A program made the position numbers and the translations under genes. Below the pieces are notes generated by a model. That model was not told the DNA's origin. It saw only the letters and a list, made by a program, of their open reading frames with translations, and searched no databases. Positions 1 through 8,265 of a DNA stretch of 34,469 bases are shown here, in pieces (the first letter of the stretch is position 1; each line of letters starts with the position of its first letter). Source of the stretch: a virus. The stretch is from positions 1 through 34,469 of IMG/VR virus record IMGVR_UViG_3300030225_000017, one strand, 5' to 3'.

Positions 1-2
1 AC

Positions 3-1247
3 GCGCCGACCGAGTATGCGATCACGGAAAATGATCGCCCGATGCGTGGCCGCAACTTTGACACCCTTGAAGAGGCAAACCGCGTTTTGGCCTGGCTGAA
101 GAAGAACGCGCGCGGGGACGCCGCCCCTCAAACCAAGATGGAGAAGATCGACGCCATCGTCGCCCACTGCGACGCCCTGACCAAGCGCGCTGAGTCGCTG
201 TTCGCGAAGCGTAGGGCGAAGCGATCTGACGCAGCCCCACAACGATTCATTGTCACGTGCATCATGAAAGAACACCCCGCTATGCGATCTTTGGTTCCGG
301 GGCAGACAGAGGTCATGCGGACGATCGGCGTCGCGGCTGCCACGAAAGAAGAGGCAGAAGCCAAAGCCATCGGGTTCTACAAGAAGGATGGCTACCGGAC
401 CATCAAGGTCACGGGAGTTGACGTGAGGAAGGACGCCTCCTACCAAGCCAAGGGCACGGAAAACAATGGTGGTAAAGACATCAGCCCTGCAGAGGCCGAA
501 GACCTTGCAGAAGCTCATATCCGTCGTCTTGGTTCTGGCAAGGGCTCAACCTTGAGGCAGAACGCCAAAAGCTTCGGCTACAGCAAAGCTGCTGAGAGTG
601 CGATAATGGCCGCGCATGAAGCTATCCAGAACAAGTATAAGAAGAGGAAGGATTCCGCAACGTGCTCCGTCTGCGGAGGCGCGGCCGACCGACCCAAGCA
701 GCGCCGCGTCAACAACAAGATCGTTGAGCAGTGCGTTGCCAAGTTTCACGACCCTGAGATGAAAGGCAACACCTGGTCTGAAGGCGATTTCCATCGCTCC
801 GCCGTCAAGAAGTTCCGCGCTGCTGGCGCGAAGAGGCATGATGCCGGCCATCGAGGGTATAATTCCCCGGCCAACATGCGTCGTGCCAATGCGTCCTTTG
901 TCGGCAAGTCCTTCGAGGAAGGTTTCAAGGCGGCTAAGGCAGGTAAGCCAGCCAGCGCCAACCCTTATCCGTATGTTCCGGGCTTCAGTTCAGATGCCCG
1001 CCAAGCTTGGGCCAAGGGCCATGCTCGTGGCTCAGAGGGTCGTGGTGATTCCGACCTCGATGAACAACTCAAGCGGCGCGGATTGATAGCTGACGTCCGC
1101 ATCGGCGGACGGACCTATCGCATCAAGCAGACTGGCCCAAAAGAATGGCGCTACGAAGCTGGATCCATGTCGATGAACGGTTCCGGACTTGACGGGGCCG
1201 AAGTCAAAGCGGGTTTAATTGCGCGCATGAAGCGTGAGTTTGCCTAA
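3..1247 (+). CDS. Unrecognised phage protein, 5' partial, with RMF/CrpP-like segment
   Basis: The reading frame is open from the first bases of the window, so the true start probably lies upstream; the first in-window ATG is at 42. I do not recognise the whole protein. Counting from that ATG, a lysine/arginine-rich helical stretch (about 30-65) precedes a compact region (about 68-130). A Cys-x2-Cys motif (CSVCGG) lies near 207-212, and a segment near 285-330 has the pattern G-x2-A-A-x-A-G-K then NPYP then AW-x2-G. That pattern resembles the short fold of ribosome modulation factor and CrpP. The gene sits directly before the capsid protease, where portal or head-morphogenesis genes usually lie, but no portal motif is visible. 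The coding call is strong; function is unknown. Confidence 0.8.
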   Translation, partial: APTEYAITENDRPMRGRNFDTLEEANRVLAWLKKNARGDAAPQTKMEKIDAIVAHCDALTKRAESLFAKRRAKRSDAAPQRFIVTCIMKEHPAMRSLVPGQTEVMRTIGVAAATKEEAEAKAIGFYKKDGYRTIKVTGVDVRKDASYQAKGTENNGGKDISPAEAEDLAEAHIRRLGSGKGSTLRQNAKSFGYSKAAESAIMAAHEAIQNKYKKRKDSATCSVCGGAADRPKQRRVNNKIVEQCVAKFHDPEMKGNTWSEGDFHRSAVKKFRAAGAKRHDAGHRGYNSPANMRRANASFVGKSFEEGFKAAKAGKPASANPYPYVPGFSSDARQAWAKGHARGSEGRGDSDLDEQLKRRGLIADVRIGGRTYRIKQTGPKEWRYEAGSMSMNGSGLDGAEVKAGLIARMKREFA

Positions 1248-1278
1248 TTCGGGTCGGGGCACAACCGGAGAACATCCA

Positions 1279-1449
1279 ATGTTCCTCATCTTCGTGATCC
1301 TCGTCATTATGGGCTTTTTGTTCCATTTCCTTAGCACTTGGCCCGTCCACCCGCTCTGTCTCAGGATTGCCTGGGGCTGTTGGTTGATTGCCTCGATCCT
1401 CTGGGTCGTCATGGGCCACCCGCAGGGGCTGTCACTTCACGGAGGCTAG
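1279..1449 (+). CDS. Small two-helix membrane protein
   Basis: This is a 56-residue protein with two hydrophobic segments, about residues 2-20 (FLIFVILVIMGFLFHF) and 28-46 (IAWGCWLIASILWVVMG), separated by a short loop with a proline and a histidine. A GGAG about 9 bases before the ATG supports this start over an in-frame GTG at 1234. The stop codon touches the ATG of the NUDIX-DUF2213 gene (TAGATG), so the two are probably co-translated. Function is unknown. A hydrophobic miniprotein between a head gene and the capsid protease is not a standard morphogenesis component, so it may be a moron-like gene. Confidence 0.6.
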   Translation: MFLIFVILVIMGFLFHFLSTWPVHPLCLRIAWGCWLIASILWVVMGHPQGLSLHGG

Positions 1450-3258
1450 ATGATCCACGCCTCCGGCATCCTCATTACCACCCCGGCCCGGCAAGCCTTA
1501 TTCTTGAAGCGTGCTCCGGACACGGACAGCCCCGGCACTTGGGCCCTTCCTGGCGGCAAGATTGAGGGCGACGAGACACCTCAGCAGGCCGCCATCCGTG
1601 AGACGGCGGAAGAGACCTCCATCAGCCTCAAGCCTGAGGACCTGACTTTTCTAAGACGTGCCGCGTCTGTCGCTTCGGTGACGCCTGGATCCGAGAGCTC
1701 GGTTGTTCTCCCTTCCGGACCCTCGGATCCAGATGCCCAAGTTGACTTCACTACCTTCACCACCACCGTCCCACAACCAGTGGTCCCGACCCTTTGCCAT
1801 GAACACACGGCCTGGTGCTACGCCTCTCTAGACAATCCACCTGAACCCCTCCACCCTGGCGTGCGGGAGACCCTGACCGCCATGACACGGAACGACGCAC
1901 AAGAGGACGAGCTCTCTGTCGCCAGAGCCATTGCCTCTGGTGACAGAGATAGCCCTCAGCGCTACGACAACGTCACCCTGTTCGCCATGCGGATCACGGG
2001 CACTGGCGTTGCCTACCGCAGTTCCCTCGGCGAGTTTGTCTTCCGCAATCCTAAGGTCTACCTGAATGACGAGTTCCTGGCCCGGTGCAATGGCCTGTCC
2101 GTCATCATGGAACACCCAAAGGACGCGACCCTAAACTCTGACGAGTTCACCGACCGCATCATCGGTTCCATCATGTTGCCCTACATCAAGGGCGACGAGG
2201 TCTGGGGCGTGGCCAAGATCTACGATGACGTTGCTGTAAAGCTCATCGAAGACAAGAAACTGAGCACGTCGCCCTCGGTCGTGTTCCGTGATCCATCAGT
2301 CAACGAGAAGGTTCCGTTGGCCGACGGCAAACAACTCCTGATCGAGGGCAAACCATCACTACTCGATCACCTCGCAGTTTGCGAGATCGGTGTCTGGGAC
2401 AAGGGCCAAACGCCCTCAGGCATCCTCATCAACAACGACTCAACTGACGGAGACAAGACAGTGCCCGAACTCGAAGAAGCCAAGGAAGTTGCTGAAAAAG
2501 ACGCCGCCAAGGCTGACGCCGAGACCGGCGAGAAGCTGGACAAGGTCCTGGCGGCCATGGACTCCCTCCACAAGCGCATGGACGCCATGGAGGCGGAAGA
2601 CGACGAGGAAGAGCCCGAGAACGACGAGGGCGAAGAAGACGAACCCGTCGAGGACTCCGACGAGGACGAGGAGGAAGACCTCGAAGAAGACGAACCTGAG
2701 CCTGTCGTCGCCGACAAGGGCAAGAAGCGTCGTGACTCCAAGAAGAAGGACGGCGAGATGCCTGCCGCTCTCAAGGAGAGCTTGGACAAGAAGGCCGACA
2801 GCGCTGAGGTGGCCGACGCCATCAAGCGCGTCGAGGCCATGATCCCGAAAGAGCTCTCTGATGCAGAACGCGAAGAGATGGCTGGCGCCCAAGCCAAGGC
2901 CGACTCCGTGTTCGCATGCTTCGGCGACAGCGCGCCGCGTCCCCTCAACGGCGAGGACCTGCTCGGCTATCGCAAGCGTCTGGCCGGCAAGCTGCGGGAG
3001 CGCGCTCCCAAGTTCGCCAAGGTCAATCTCGCTGGCATCAGCGATCCTGCTGCCTTTGAGATCATCGAGGGTCAGATCTACTCCGATGCGATGGACGCGG
3101 GCATGAACCCGGCGGAGACCCCGGAAGGTGGCCTGCGAGAGATCGTCAGGACGGACAGCACGGGTCGTCGGATCAGCACCTTCATCGGCAAGCCCGGCCA
3201 TTGGATGGACGACTTCACTGGCCAACGGCGTCGCCTCGTGGGGATCCGTCAGGCTTAG
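1450..3258 (+). CDS. NUDIX hydrolase-DUF2213 fusion, likely capsid maturation protease/scaffold
   Basis: Residues 1-140 form a NUDIX domain: residues 35-58 fit the Nudix box G-x5-E-x7-RE-U-x-EE-x-G-U, except that the usual Gly near the end is Ser. Residues about 155-325 match the DUF2213 family of phage proteins encoded just before the major capsid protein. A His in MEHP (about 222) and a Ser in LSTSPS (about 273-277) are candidate protease residues by analogy with other prohead proteases; this is inference. Residues about 380-417 are an extremely acidic Asp/Glu run, followed by a Lys-rich, probably coiled segment and a conserved-looking C-terminus (about 485-602). The acidic/helical tail suits a scaffold. 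The likely role is procapsid assembly and cleavage; what the NUDIX domain does in the head module is unknown. Confidence 0.85.
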   Translation: MIHASGILITTPARQALFLKRAPDTDSPGTWALPGGKIEGDETPQQAAIRETAEETSISLKPEDLTFLRRAASVASVTPGSESSVVLPSGPSDPDAQVDFTTFTTTVPQPVVPTLCHEHTAWCYASLDNPPEPLHPGVRETLTAMTRNDAQEDELSVARAIASGDRDSPQRYDNVTLFAMRITGTGVAYRSSLGEFVFRNPKVYLNDEFLARCNGLSVIMEHPKDATLNSDEFTDRIIGSIMLPYIKGDEVWGVAKIYDDVAVKLIEDKKLSTSPSVVFRDPSVNEKVPLADGKQLLIEGKPSLLDHLAVCEIGVWDKGQTPSGILINNDSTDGDKTVPELEEAKEVAEKDAAKADAETGEKLDKVLAAMDSLHKRMDAMEAEDDEEEPENDEGEEDEPVEDSDEDEEEDLEEDEPEPVVADKGKKRRDSKKKDGEMPAALKESLDKKADSAEVADAIKRVEAMIPKELSDAEREEMAGAQAKADSVFACFGDSAPRPLNGEDLLGYRKRLAGKLRERAPKFAKVNLAGISDPAAFEIIEGQIYSDAMDAGMNPAETPEGGLREIVRTDSTGRRISTFIGKPGHWMDDFTGQRRRLVGIRQA

Positions 3259-3323
3259 GCCTGGCGATCCTCGCGACGCCACAACCCAACAACCCAAGCA
3301 AAATAGGCAAGGACCCCTAAGCG

Positions 3324-4193
3324 ATGTCCAACATCACCTTCAACCCCGTTGTGACGACCGTCGCTGCGGGGACCTTCAACATCACCTCTTCGGGCTACAT
3401 CCAAGGCAGCGCCATGGGTGACCCGTCGAGCCGCAACTGGCTCAGCGGCGGGTTGCTCGGACCCAACGAGACCCTCCCCATGTGGGGCGGCGTTGGCATC
3501 TCCGAGACCACGGCCCCGGTCGCCTCCAGCGGCAATATCCCTGTTCCGAACCTCGGCGGCTACGTCACCCGTGCGACCATCATCGGTTCGGCGGGCACCG
3601 CTGGCGCCCTCACCGGCTTCTCGGTGTTCGACCAAGACCATGCCATGGTCAACACCCCGCAGTCTCCGGTCCCGCTGGCCGGCAATGGAATGCTGGTCAA
3701 CTTCTACCGCTTCGGTTCCAACGCCCGCATCCCACTGGCCATCGACCCGTCGCTGATCACCCTGGACGGCAACATCATCACCCAGCTCGTCAGCTGGGAC
3801 TTTGCCCTGCAGCGCCTGGTTCCCTACGTGGCGGCCTATCCGGCCAACGTCATCACGGGGTCGACCTGGTCCGGCGGTCAAGTCACCTTCACCACCACGA
3901 CCAACCATGGTGTGGCCGTTGGCGACGACTTCACCATCACCGGCTCGGTCCCTGCGGCTTACAACGGCACCTACACGGCGATCGCCGGCACGGCAACCAA
4001 CTCCCTGGTCGCGGCGCTGACGGCCAACCCTGGGTCGATCGTGACCGAAGGCACCCTGGTCGCGGGCGGTGGCGCTGTTAACTGTCGGGTCTTGGACGTC
4101 CAGTCCACCAATAACATGACGGTCAGCTACGACCCGGTGACCGGCTTTGCCACCTGGAACCGCAACGGGGCCTGTGCCCTGGTGCTGATCTAA
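3324..4193 (+). CDS. Capsid cement/decoration-like virion protein with inserted beta-domain
   Basis: This 289-residue Gly/Thr/Val-rich protein has no membrane segment and lies between the capsid protease and the major capsid protein. That is where structural cement proteins sit in phages with DUF2184-type capsids. Residues about 1-170 and 247-289 appear to be the core; the C-terminus has the sandwich-like NNMTVSYDPVTGFATW. Residues 177-246 form an extra beta-rich domain with T-x-NHG, an AAYNGTY turn and EGTL; the same pattern appears in the sheath and baseplate proteins of this window and resembles the FCCH-type beta domain. The role as cement is inferred from position and composition; that it is a virion protein is fairly safe. 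Confidence 0.72.
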   Translation: MSNITFNPVVTTVAAGTFNITSSGYIQGSAMGDPSSRNWLSGGLLGPNETLPMWGGVGISETTAPVASSGNIPVPNLGGYVTRATIIGSAGTAGALTGFSVFDQDHAMVNTPQSPVPLAGNGMLVNFYRFGSNARIPLAIDPSLITLDGNIITQLVSWDFALQRLVPYVAAYPANVITGSTWSGGQVTFTTTTNHGVAVGDDFTITGSVPAAYNGTYTAIAGTATNSLVAALTANPGSIVTEGTLVAGGGAVNCRVLDVQSTNNMTVSYDPVTGFATWNRNGACALVLI

Positions 4194-4244
4194 CCGCAAC
4201 CCATCAACGCTCGCCATTGGCGGCACTGAAAAGGACATCATCCA

Positions 4245-5267
4245 ATGGCGAATATCGCCTCGTCTTTCACCATCGTCAACCCCAGCTACATCGAGCCGGG
4301 GATCCTGCTGCCCTACACCCAAGCCTCCGGGGCCTTTGACCTCCTGGCCGGTGGCGAGCCGCTCACGCGCCTGAGCGACGGCGACCTCTACGCCTACATC
4401 AAGCGCATGGACCTCCGCACAAAGGTCGCCGCTGGCGCTAGCGCCTACAACGCGCTGCCGTCCATCGCGACGACCCTCAGCATGATCAGCACCCCGTCCT
4501 ACCTTCTGCGGGTGCGGGGCGAGTATGACCACCACGATACGGCGGCCATGAGCCGTTGGGGCGTCAGCATCGTCGAGGCGCAACGCCTGGGCATGCGTCA
4601 GGGCCACTTCCAACTGGCCCGCACGGCTCTGCTCTACGGCATGAACCCGGCCAACGGCGAAGGGATCGTCAACACCCCCGGCGCCACAGCCCTGAACCTG
4701 CCGAACGACTCCAACGGCAACAACACCGTCGTCACCTACGACAACGGTCAGATGGCCACCTTCCTGCTGACTCAGATCAGCGCGCTGAAGACCCGCACCA
4801 ACCAACTGGGCATCGGCCGGAAGTTCGTCATCCTCGGCCCGCAGCGTGTCCTTGGTGCGTTCGAATACCAGAACATCGTGCAGCTGGTCCAGTTCCAGCG
4901 TGAAGGCGCTGGCACCTTGCCGACTGCCGGAGTGGTCAAGGACGTTCTGGCCATGAACGACGATGAGATCGTCTGGGTCTACGATGACACCCTCATCGGA
5001 AAAGGCGCGGGTGGCACCGACGCGGTCATCATCAACATGCCCGAGGTCGAGAAGCCAAAGGGCGGACGGATCAACACCAACGAGTTCGCCCAACTCGCTC
5101 CCGGCATCGATGCCTGCGCTCTGATGTATGCGGACATGGCGGCTCCTCGTGAGATCCCCACCCCGCTGCCCGGTGGCGCCATCGACGTTCTCAGTGAGTG
5201 GCGCATCACGTCGGGCTGGGGAATTCGACCTGAAACAGTGACGATCGTGAGCATGACCTATTCCTAG
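4245..5267 (+). CDS. Major capsid protein (DUF2184 type)
   Basis: At 340 residues this is within the usual length of DUF2184-type major capsid proteins, and its order after the NUDIX-DUF2213 and cement genes is the usual one. Recognisable features are the N-terminal region ending in YIEPGILLPY, the helix around EAQRLGMRQGHF, the central FVILGPQR, and the C-terminal EWRITSGWGIRPET. I read it as an HK97-fold capsomer subunit that forms the icosahedral shell. An AAAGGA lies upstream of the ATG. A strong hairpin directly after the stop probably protects or limits the transcript, as expected for a highly expressed capsid gene. Confidence 0.9.
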   Translation: MANIASSFTIVNPSYIEPGILLPYTQASGAFDLLAGGEPLTRLSDGDLYAYIKRMDLRTKVAAGASAYNALPSIATTLSMISTPSYLLRVRGEYDHHDTAAMSRWGVSIVEAQRLGMRQGHFQLARTALLYGMNPANGEGIVNTPGATALNLPNDSNGNNTVVTYDNGQMATFLLTQISALKTRTNQLGIGRKFVILGPQRVLGAFEYQNIVQLVQFQREGAGTLPTAGVVKDVLAMNDDEIVWVYDDTLIGKGAGGTDAVIINMPEVEKPKGGRINTNEFAQLAPGIDACALMYADMAAPREIPTPLPGGAIDVLSEWRITSGWGIRPETVTIVSMTYS

Positions 5268-5277
5268 TCTGCAACCC

Positions 5278-5299
5278 GGACCCCTCTTCGGAGGGGTCC
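5278..5299 (+). terminator. UUCG-tetraloop hairpin after the major capsid gene
   Basis: A perfect 9-base-pair stem (GGACCCCTC paired with GAGGGGTCC) closes a TTCG loop, giving the very stable cUUCGg form. It begins 11 bases after the capsid stop. Only a weak pyrimidine stretch (TCACTTC) follows, not a T tract. It may therefore be a partial terminator or a 3' stabiliser that raises capsid over neck expression, rather than a full stop. Confidence 0.75.
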
Positions 5300-5337
5300 T
5301 CACTTCAACCAATCATGGACAAGGGAGAAACTTCGCC

Positions 5338-5850
5338 ATGAAGATGTATATCGCCAACTGCACGCCGCAGGTTCAGGACTTTCACTACCGCCTGCCCGAG
5401 AACGCCAAGCTACTCAAGCAGACCATCCCTCTCGGCCAACAGATCCAGATCCCTGGCGACCTGACCCAGTTCGACATCGACGCCATCATCGAACAGCACA
5501 GCCGCTACGGCATGGTCCGCGTCGGCGAGATCGACCGCACCAAGGCGTTCATCGGCGTCTGCTACGATATTGACCGCAAGGTCGACATGGACCGGGTGCG
5601 CAATGCCATCGAGCACAACTACGAGGTTCTTGAAGAGCGCGGAAAGATCATTCGCCAAGAGGCGGCGGTGGCCGTCAACAACTCGATCGAGGAGCAGACA
5701 GGCGGCGGCCTGAACGCTCTCGAGGCGAGGATCGAGGAAGTCGGCAAGGACGCCACCATGGACGAGACGATCCGTGTGACGCGACACGAGGACCCGACCC
5801 CCAAGGGCACCACTGGCCGCCGTCCGTCGCGTACTCGCAGAGCGGCCTAA
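5338..5850 (+). CDS. Unrecognised head/neck-region protein
   Basis: This 170-residue protein is mostly helical and charged. The N-terminal half contains an IDAIIEQHSRYGMVRVGEID stretch, and the second half (about 85-140) looks like a coiled coil around NAIEHNYEVLEERGKIIRQE. It ends in a basic Arg-rich tail (RRPSRTRRAA). It lies right after the capsid hairpin with its own GGGAGAAA ribosome binding site, and its stop overlaps the next ATG by one base (TAATG). Position suggests a virion or head-completion role; the basic tail could bind DNA, but I have no family assignment. Confidence 0.75.
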   Translation: MKMYIANCTPQVQDFHYRLPENAKLLKQTIPLGQQIQIPGDLTQFDIDAIIEQHSRYGMVRVGEIDRTKAFIGVCYDIDRKVDMDRVRNAIEHNYEVLEERGKIIRQEAAVAVNNSIEEQTGGGLNALEARIEEVGKDATMDETIRVTRHEDPTPKGTTGRRPSRTRRAA

Positions 5851-6308
5851 TGATCCCAACCCTGGCCGGGTTCATCGCTTGGTTGTACCCGGCCATGGGC
5901 GTGACAACCGCGCAACTGCCGACCAACTCGCCGTTCATCGGCTACGCCTACAACGTGGCCATCACCTTGGTCAACCCCTACTTGCAGCAGGTTCCTACCC
6001 CGGCCCCAAACCAGGGCCTGATCTACATGCTGGCAGTCTACAACCTTGGCGCCAGCAACCTGCTCAACTGGTGCCCGGACACACCGCCGTCCACCTTCTT
6101 CGCTGACGCCCGCAAGGGCTACGGCATCAACTCCTTCGTCGCGGGCGTGGTCACCGCGTCCAGTGACGAAGGAACCAGCAACTCCTTGACCACGCCGGAG
6201 TGGGCCAGCAACTTGACCATCGCCAACCTTCAACAGCTGAAGGACCCGTTTGGCCGTCAATACCTCGCGTTTGCCGCCGATTACGGGTCGCTTTGGGGAA
6301 TCAGTTGA
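5850..6308 (+). CDS. Putative head-tail adaptor/connector
   Basis: The protein has 152 residues. An N-terminal helix (GFIAWLYPAMGV) is followed by a segment about PYLQQVP, a YMLAVYNLGASNLLNW helix and a C-terminal QQLKDPFGRQYLAFAADYG. It occupies the slot filled by DUF4054-type head-tail connectors in related phages, immediately after the capsid genes and before the neck gene, and it has the small, all-helical look of those adaptors. No decisive motif was seen, so the role rests on synteny. Start and stop are coupled by one-base overlaps on both sides. Confidence 0.65.
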   Translation: MIPTLAGFIAWLYPAMGVTTAQLPTNSPFIGYAYNVAITLVNPYLQQVPTPAPNQGLIYMLAVYNLGASNLLNWCPDTPPSTFFADARKGYGINSFVAGVVTASSDEGTSNSLTTPEWASNLTIANLQQLKDPFGRQYLAFAADYGSLWGIS

Positions 6309-6859
6309 TGCCGACGCTGACCCTCGGCGTGATCGAAATACCCTACGAACAGAAGGCTGAAGATGTCCAGCACAAAATCCCCCGGCCACACATCACCAAA
6401 AAGGGAAAGCTCAGCAAAGTCTCAGCTCGAGCTGCCGCCAGAGCCTACCAAAGTCCGTGGCGCCACGGCGAAAGCGGCGGCCAAGACACGGGCACCGTCG
6501 CAGAGTTTCTCGAGGCTCGCTACGGCGTCATGGCGACGTTTTACGAACTTCATGAAGATGAGATAGCGCAGGCCCTGGCGGAAACCTACAACAAAAAGGT
6601 TGAAATGCTGCTCTCGGGCGCACCGGCTGAACAAGTTCTGGAGCAGCCCTTCATCGATCCGATCGCGGTCCTCTTCAACCAGTTCATCGACAACCGGGAG
6701 ATGGACGGCAGACTCGGCGTCCCGACGAAGGCCTCGCTCGAAGGAAAGAGCTCAAGGTTCAAAGCCGGTCGTGGCCCGAAGCCTCGTGTTTCTTTTTATG
6801 ACACCGGTAATTTTGAGGGAAGCATGAGGGCCTGGATAGACGATGCCAACGGTAGCTGA
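6308..6859 (+). CDS. Neck/tail-completion protein (HK97 gp10-like style)
   Basis: I chose the ATG at 6308, which overlaps the upstream stop by one base (TGATG); a longer in-frame start at 6200 would run deep into the previous gene. The 183-residue product has a helical middle (residues about 60-95, TFYELHEDEIAQALAETYN) and a C-terminal block with GVPTKA, SSRFK, and PRVSFYDTGNFEGSMRAW. This pattern recalls neck or tail-completion proteins in DUF3383-type myoviruses, where a Phe-x-Asp-Thr-Gly-x-(Tyr/Phe) motif precedes an Arg-Ala-Trp. The role is to join the finished head to the tail. Family recognition is from memory. Confidence 0.65.
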   Translation: MPTLTLGVIEIPYEQKAEDVQHKIPRPHITKKGKLSKVSARAAARAYQSPWRHGESGGQDTGTVAEFLEARYGVMATFYELHEDEIAQALAETYNKKVEMLLSGAPAEQVLEQPFIDPIAVLFNQFIDNREMDGRLGVPTKASLEGKSSRFKAGRGPKPRVSFYDTGNFEGSMRAWIDDANGS

Positions 6860-7841
6860 GACCCAGAACGCCAAAGGCCGTCTTGCCGCACCCTTGGCCG
6901 CTGGCGTCGATGAGATAAGCCAGTCCCAGACTATTACCTTCACGCTCTACCGCCGCCTCGTCCTGCCAATGGACGGCTTCATCTTCTGGGTCAAGGCTGA
7001 CTTACTCGGCCCATCGGCCACCGTCGATACCACCGCGATCGACGGCTTCTACGTCAACCAAGGCCAACGGATCACCACCCCGGCTCAAACGCTAACCGTC
7101 GCTGGATCGTTCCATTACGCCAGCACCCAGACCCAGCAACAAGATGAGAACTACGTCAACAACCGGGTGATCTTTACCGCATTGAGCGAGGTCCACGACT
7201 TTAATGACGTTGATCCCACTACAATGTATATCGGCACATTCGATGAGATCCGCTTCGCCTTTTCCCAGCGGTCCTCATTCTACAAGCAAGCCGATCTTTA
7301 CCATTACACTGGTGACGCAGTTTACTCAATCCTGGAATCCCAGATCATCGATGATCTCGCAGGCTTCGATCCCTTCAACGTCGTCACAAGCAACTCCCTC
7401 CCGGCATGGCTTACACTGAACAGCATCTGCCCGGTGTTCCCGAGTTACTTGGTGCCGGACAATCAGACACCGCCGTATGTGTCCATTCACATAGCGCAGA
7501 CAGAGGCGATCCAGGCGACGCCGCTGTTTGATAACTTCGGCTCCCAATACCAGCTAGCCAAGGACAACGTCACCGCGACGGTCTATGGCCTGCGAAACTT
7601 CAACGCCCAAGACTTCTACAAGGGCGTGCTGGACTACATCGGGCCTGACGGCCAGGTCCTGGGCCTGATGAATATGCCGATCATCCAGGACGAAAAGACC
7701 GCTCAGGTCGAGCTCACGGCCTTGGCCATGAAGAAAACCATCAAGTTCGAGGTCAGCTACTACCAAGCCCGGATGCGCGACGTCGCGGTCCAATACATTC
7801 TCCACTGTGTCCCCAAATTCGTCATAGAAGGTCTTGTCTGA
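6843..7841 (+). CDS. Tail-neck virion protein, unassigned
   Basis: This 332-residue protein overlaps the neck gene by 17 bases. It is rich in aromatic residues and beta-prone: LYRRLVLPMDGFIFWVKAD near the N-terminus, a central AFSQRSSFYKQADLYHYTGD, SICPVFPSYLVPDNQTPPY, and a C-terminal FEVSYYQARMRDVAVQYILH. Genes of this size and style lie between the neck protein and sheath in related myoviruses. I infer a tail-terminator or neck structural role, but no fold is recognisable by eye. It contains no signal or membrane segment. Confidence 0.7.
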   Translation: MPTVAETQNAKGRLAAPLAAGVDEISQSQTITFTLYRRLVLPMDGFIFWVKADLLGPSATVDTTAIDGFYVNQGQRITTPAQTLTVAGSFHYASTQTQQQDENYVNNRVIFTALSEVHDFNDVDPTTMYIGTFDEIRFAFSQRSSFYKQADLYHYTGDAVYSILESQIIDDLAGFDPFNVVTSNSLPAWLTLNSICPVFPSYLVPDNQTPPYVSIHIAQTEAIQATPLFDNFGSQYQLAKDNVTATVYGLRNFNAQDFYKGVLDYIGPDGQVLGLMNMPIIQDEKTAQVELTALAMKKTIKFEVSYYQARMRDVAVQYILHCVPKFVIEGLV

Positions 7842-7842
7842 C

Positions 7843-8232
7843 ATGCCCCAAACCCCCCTCAACCAGAACACCCAAACCTTTGGGACGACGACCCTGGTCA
7901 ACCAGAAGGCCGACGCGGCTGGCCTGCTGCTCTCCACCCAAGGTGGCGCCAAGTCGGCCCTCAATGTGACGGCTGCGTCGGTCATCAAGGCCAGCCCTGG
8001 CCGTGTCGCCAAGCTCGTCATCGTCGCCCCCGGCTCTGGCTCTGGCTCCTTCACCCTGAACGATTGCCTCACGACTGGCGCGGCAGCGGCCTCGAATGAG
8101 GTGTTCACCATCGGCTACGCAGCCGCTGCGGTTGGCGCCGTCTATAACCTGGACTTCCCGTTCCAGGTCGGCATCGTCCTGTCCGCCGTCCCGGGAGCTG
8201 GCAGCCCGGTCGTGGCGATCAGCTACACCTAA
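7843..8232 (+). CDS. Small beta-structured virion protein (head fibre/decoration-like)
   Basis: The product has 129 residues from the ATG at 7843, one base after the upstream stop. An in-frame TTG at 7834 would overlap the upstream gene; AGAAGG at 7826-7831 is too close to that TTG but workable for the ATG, about 11 bases away. The sequence is Ala/Gly/Val-rich with SVIKASPGRVAKLVIVAPG, a central NDCLTTG, and a C-terminal PVVAISYT. Small beta-sandwich virion proteins with a K-A-x-P-G-R-V/I motif and a C-terminal SYT/SYS are common in phage structural clusters. Exact location in the virion is unknown. Confidence 0.65.
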   Translation: MPQTPLNQNTQTFGTTTLVNQKADAAGLLLSTQGGAKSALNVTAASVIKASPGRVAKLVIVAPGSGSGSFTLNDCLTTGAAAASNEVFTIGYAAAAVGAVYNLDFPFQVGIVLSAVPGAGSPVVAISYT

Positions 8233-8265
8233 GCCGAACCCACAAACTCCACGAGGTAAGGCCAG

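Noticed and set aside
2367-3297. Minus-strand open frames of 193 and 285 residues
   Set aside because: They mirror the acidic Glu/Asp region of the NUDIX-DUF2213 gene (GAN codons give Ser- or Leu/Val/Phe-rich antisense products) and have no protein-like character.
3255-5312. 685-residue open frame on the minus strand
   Set aside because: It runs antisense across the cement and major capsid genes, which are clearly coding on the plus strand. The product is rich in Arg, Gly, Asp, Val and His, as expected for a shadow of GC-rich codons.
7834-7842. TTG start for the small virion protein at 7843
   Set aside because: The purine-rich stretch at 7826-7831 is too close to TTG 7834 and better spaced for ATG 7843.
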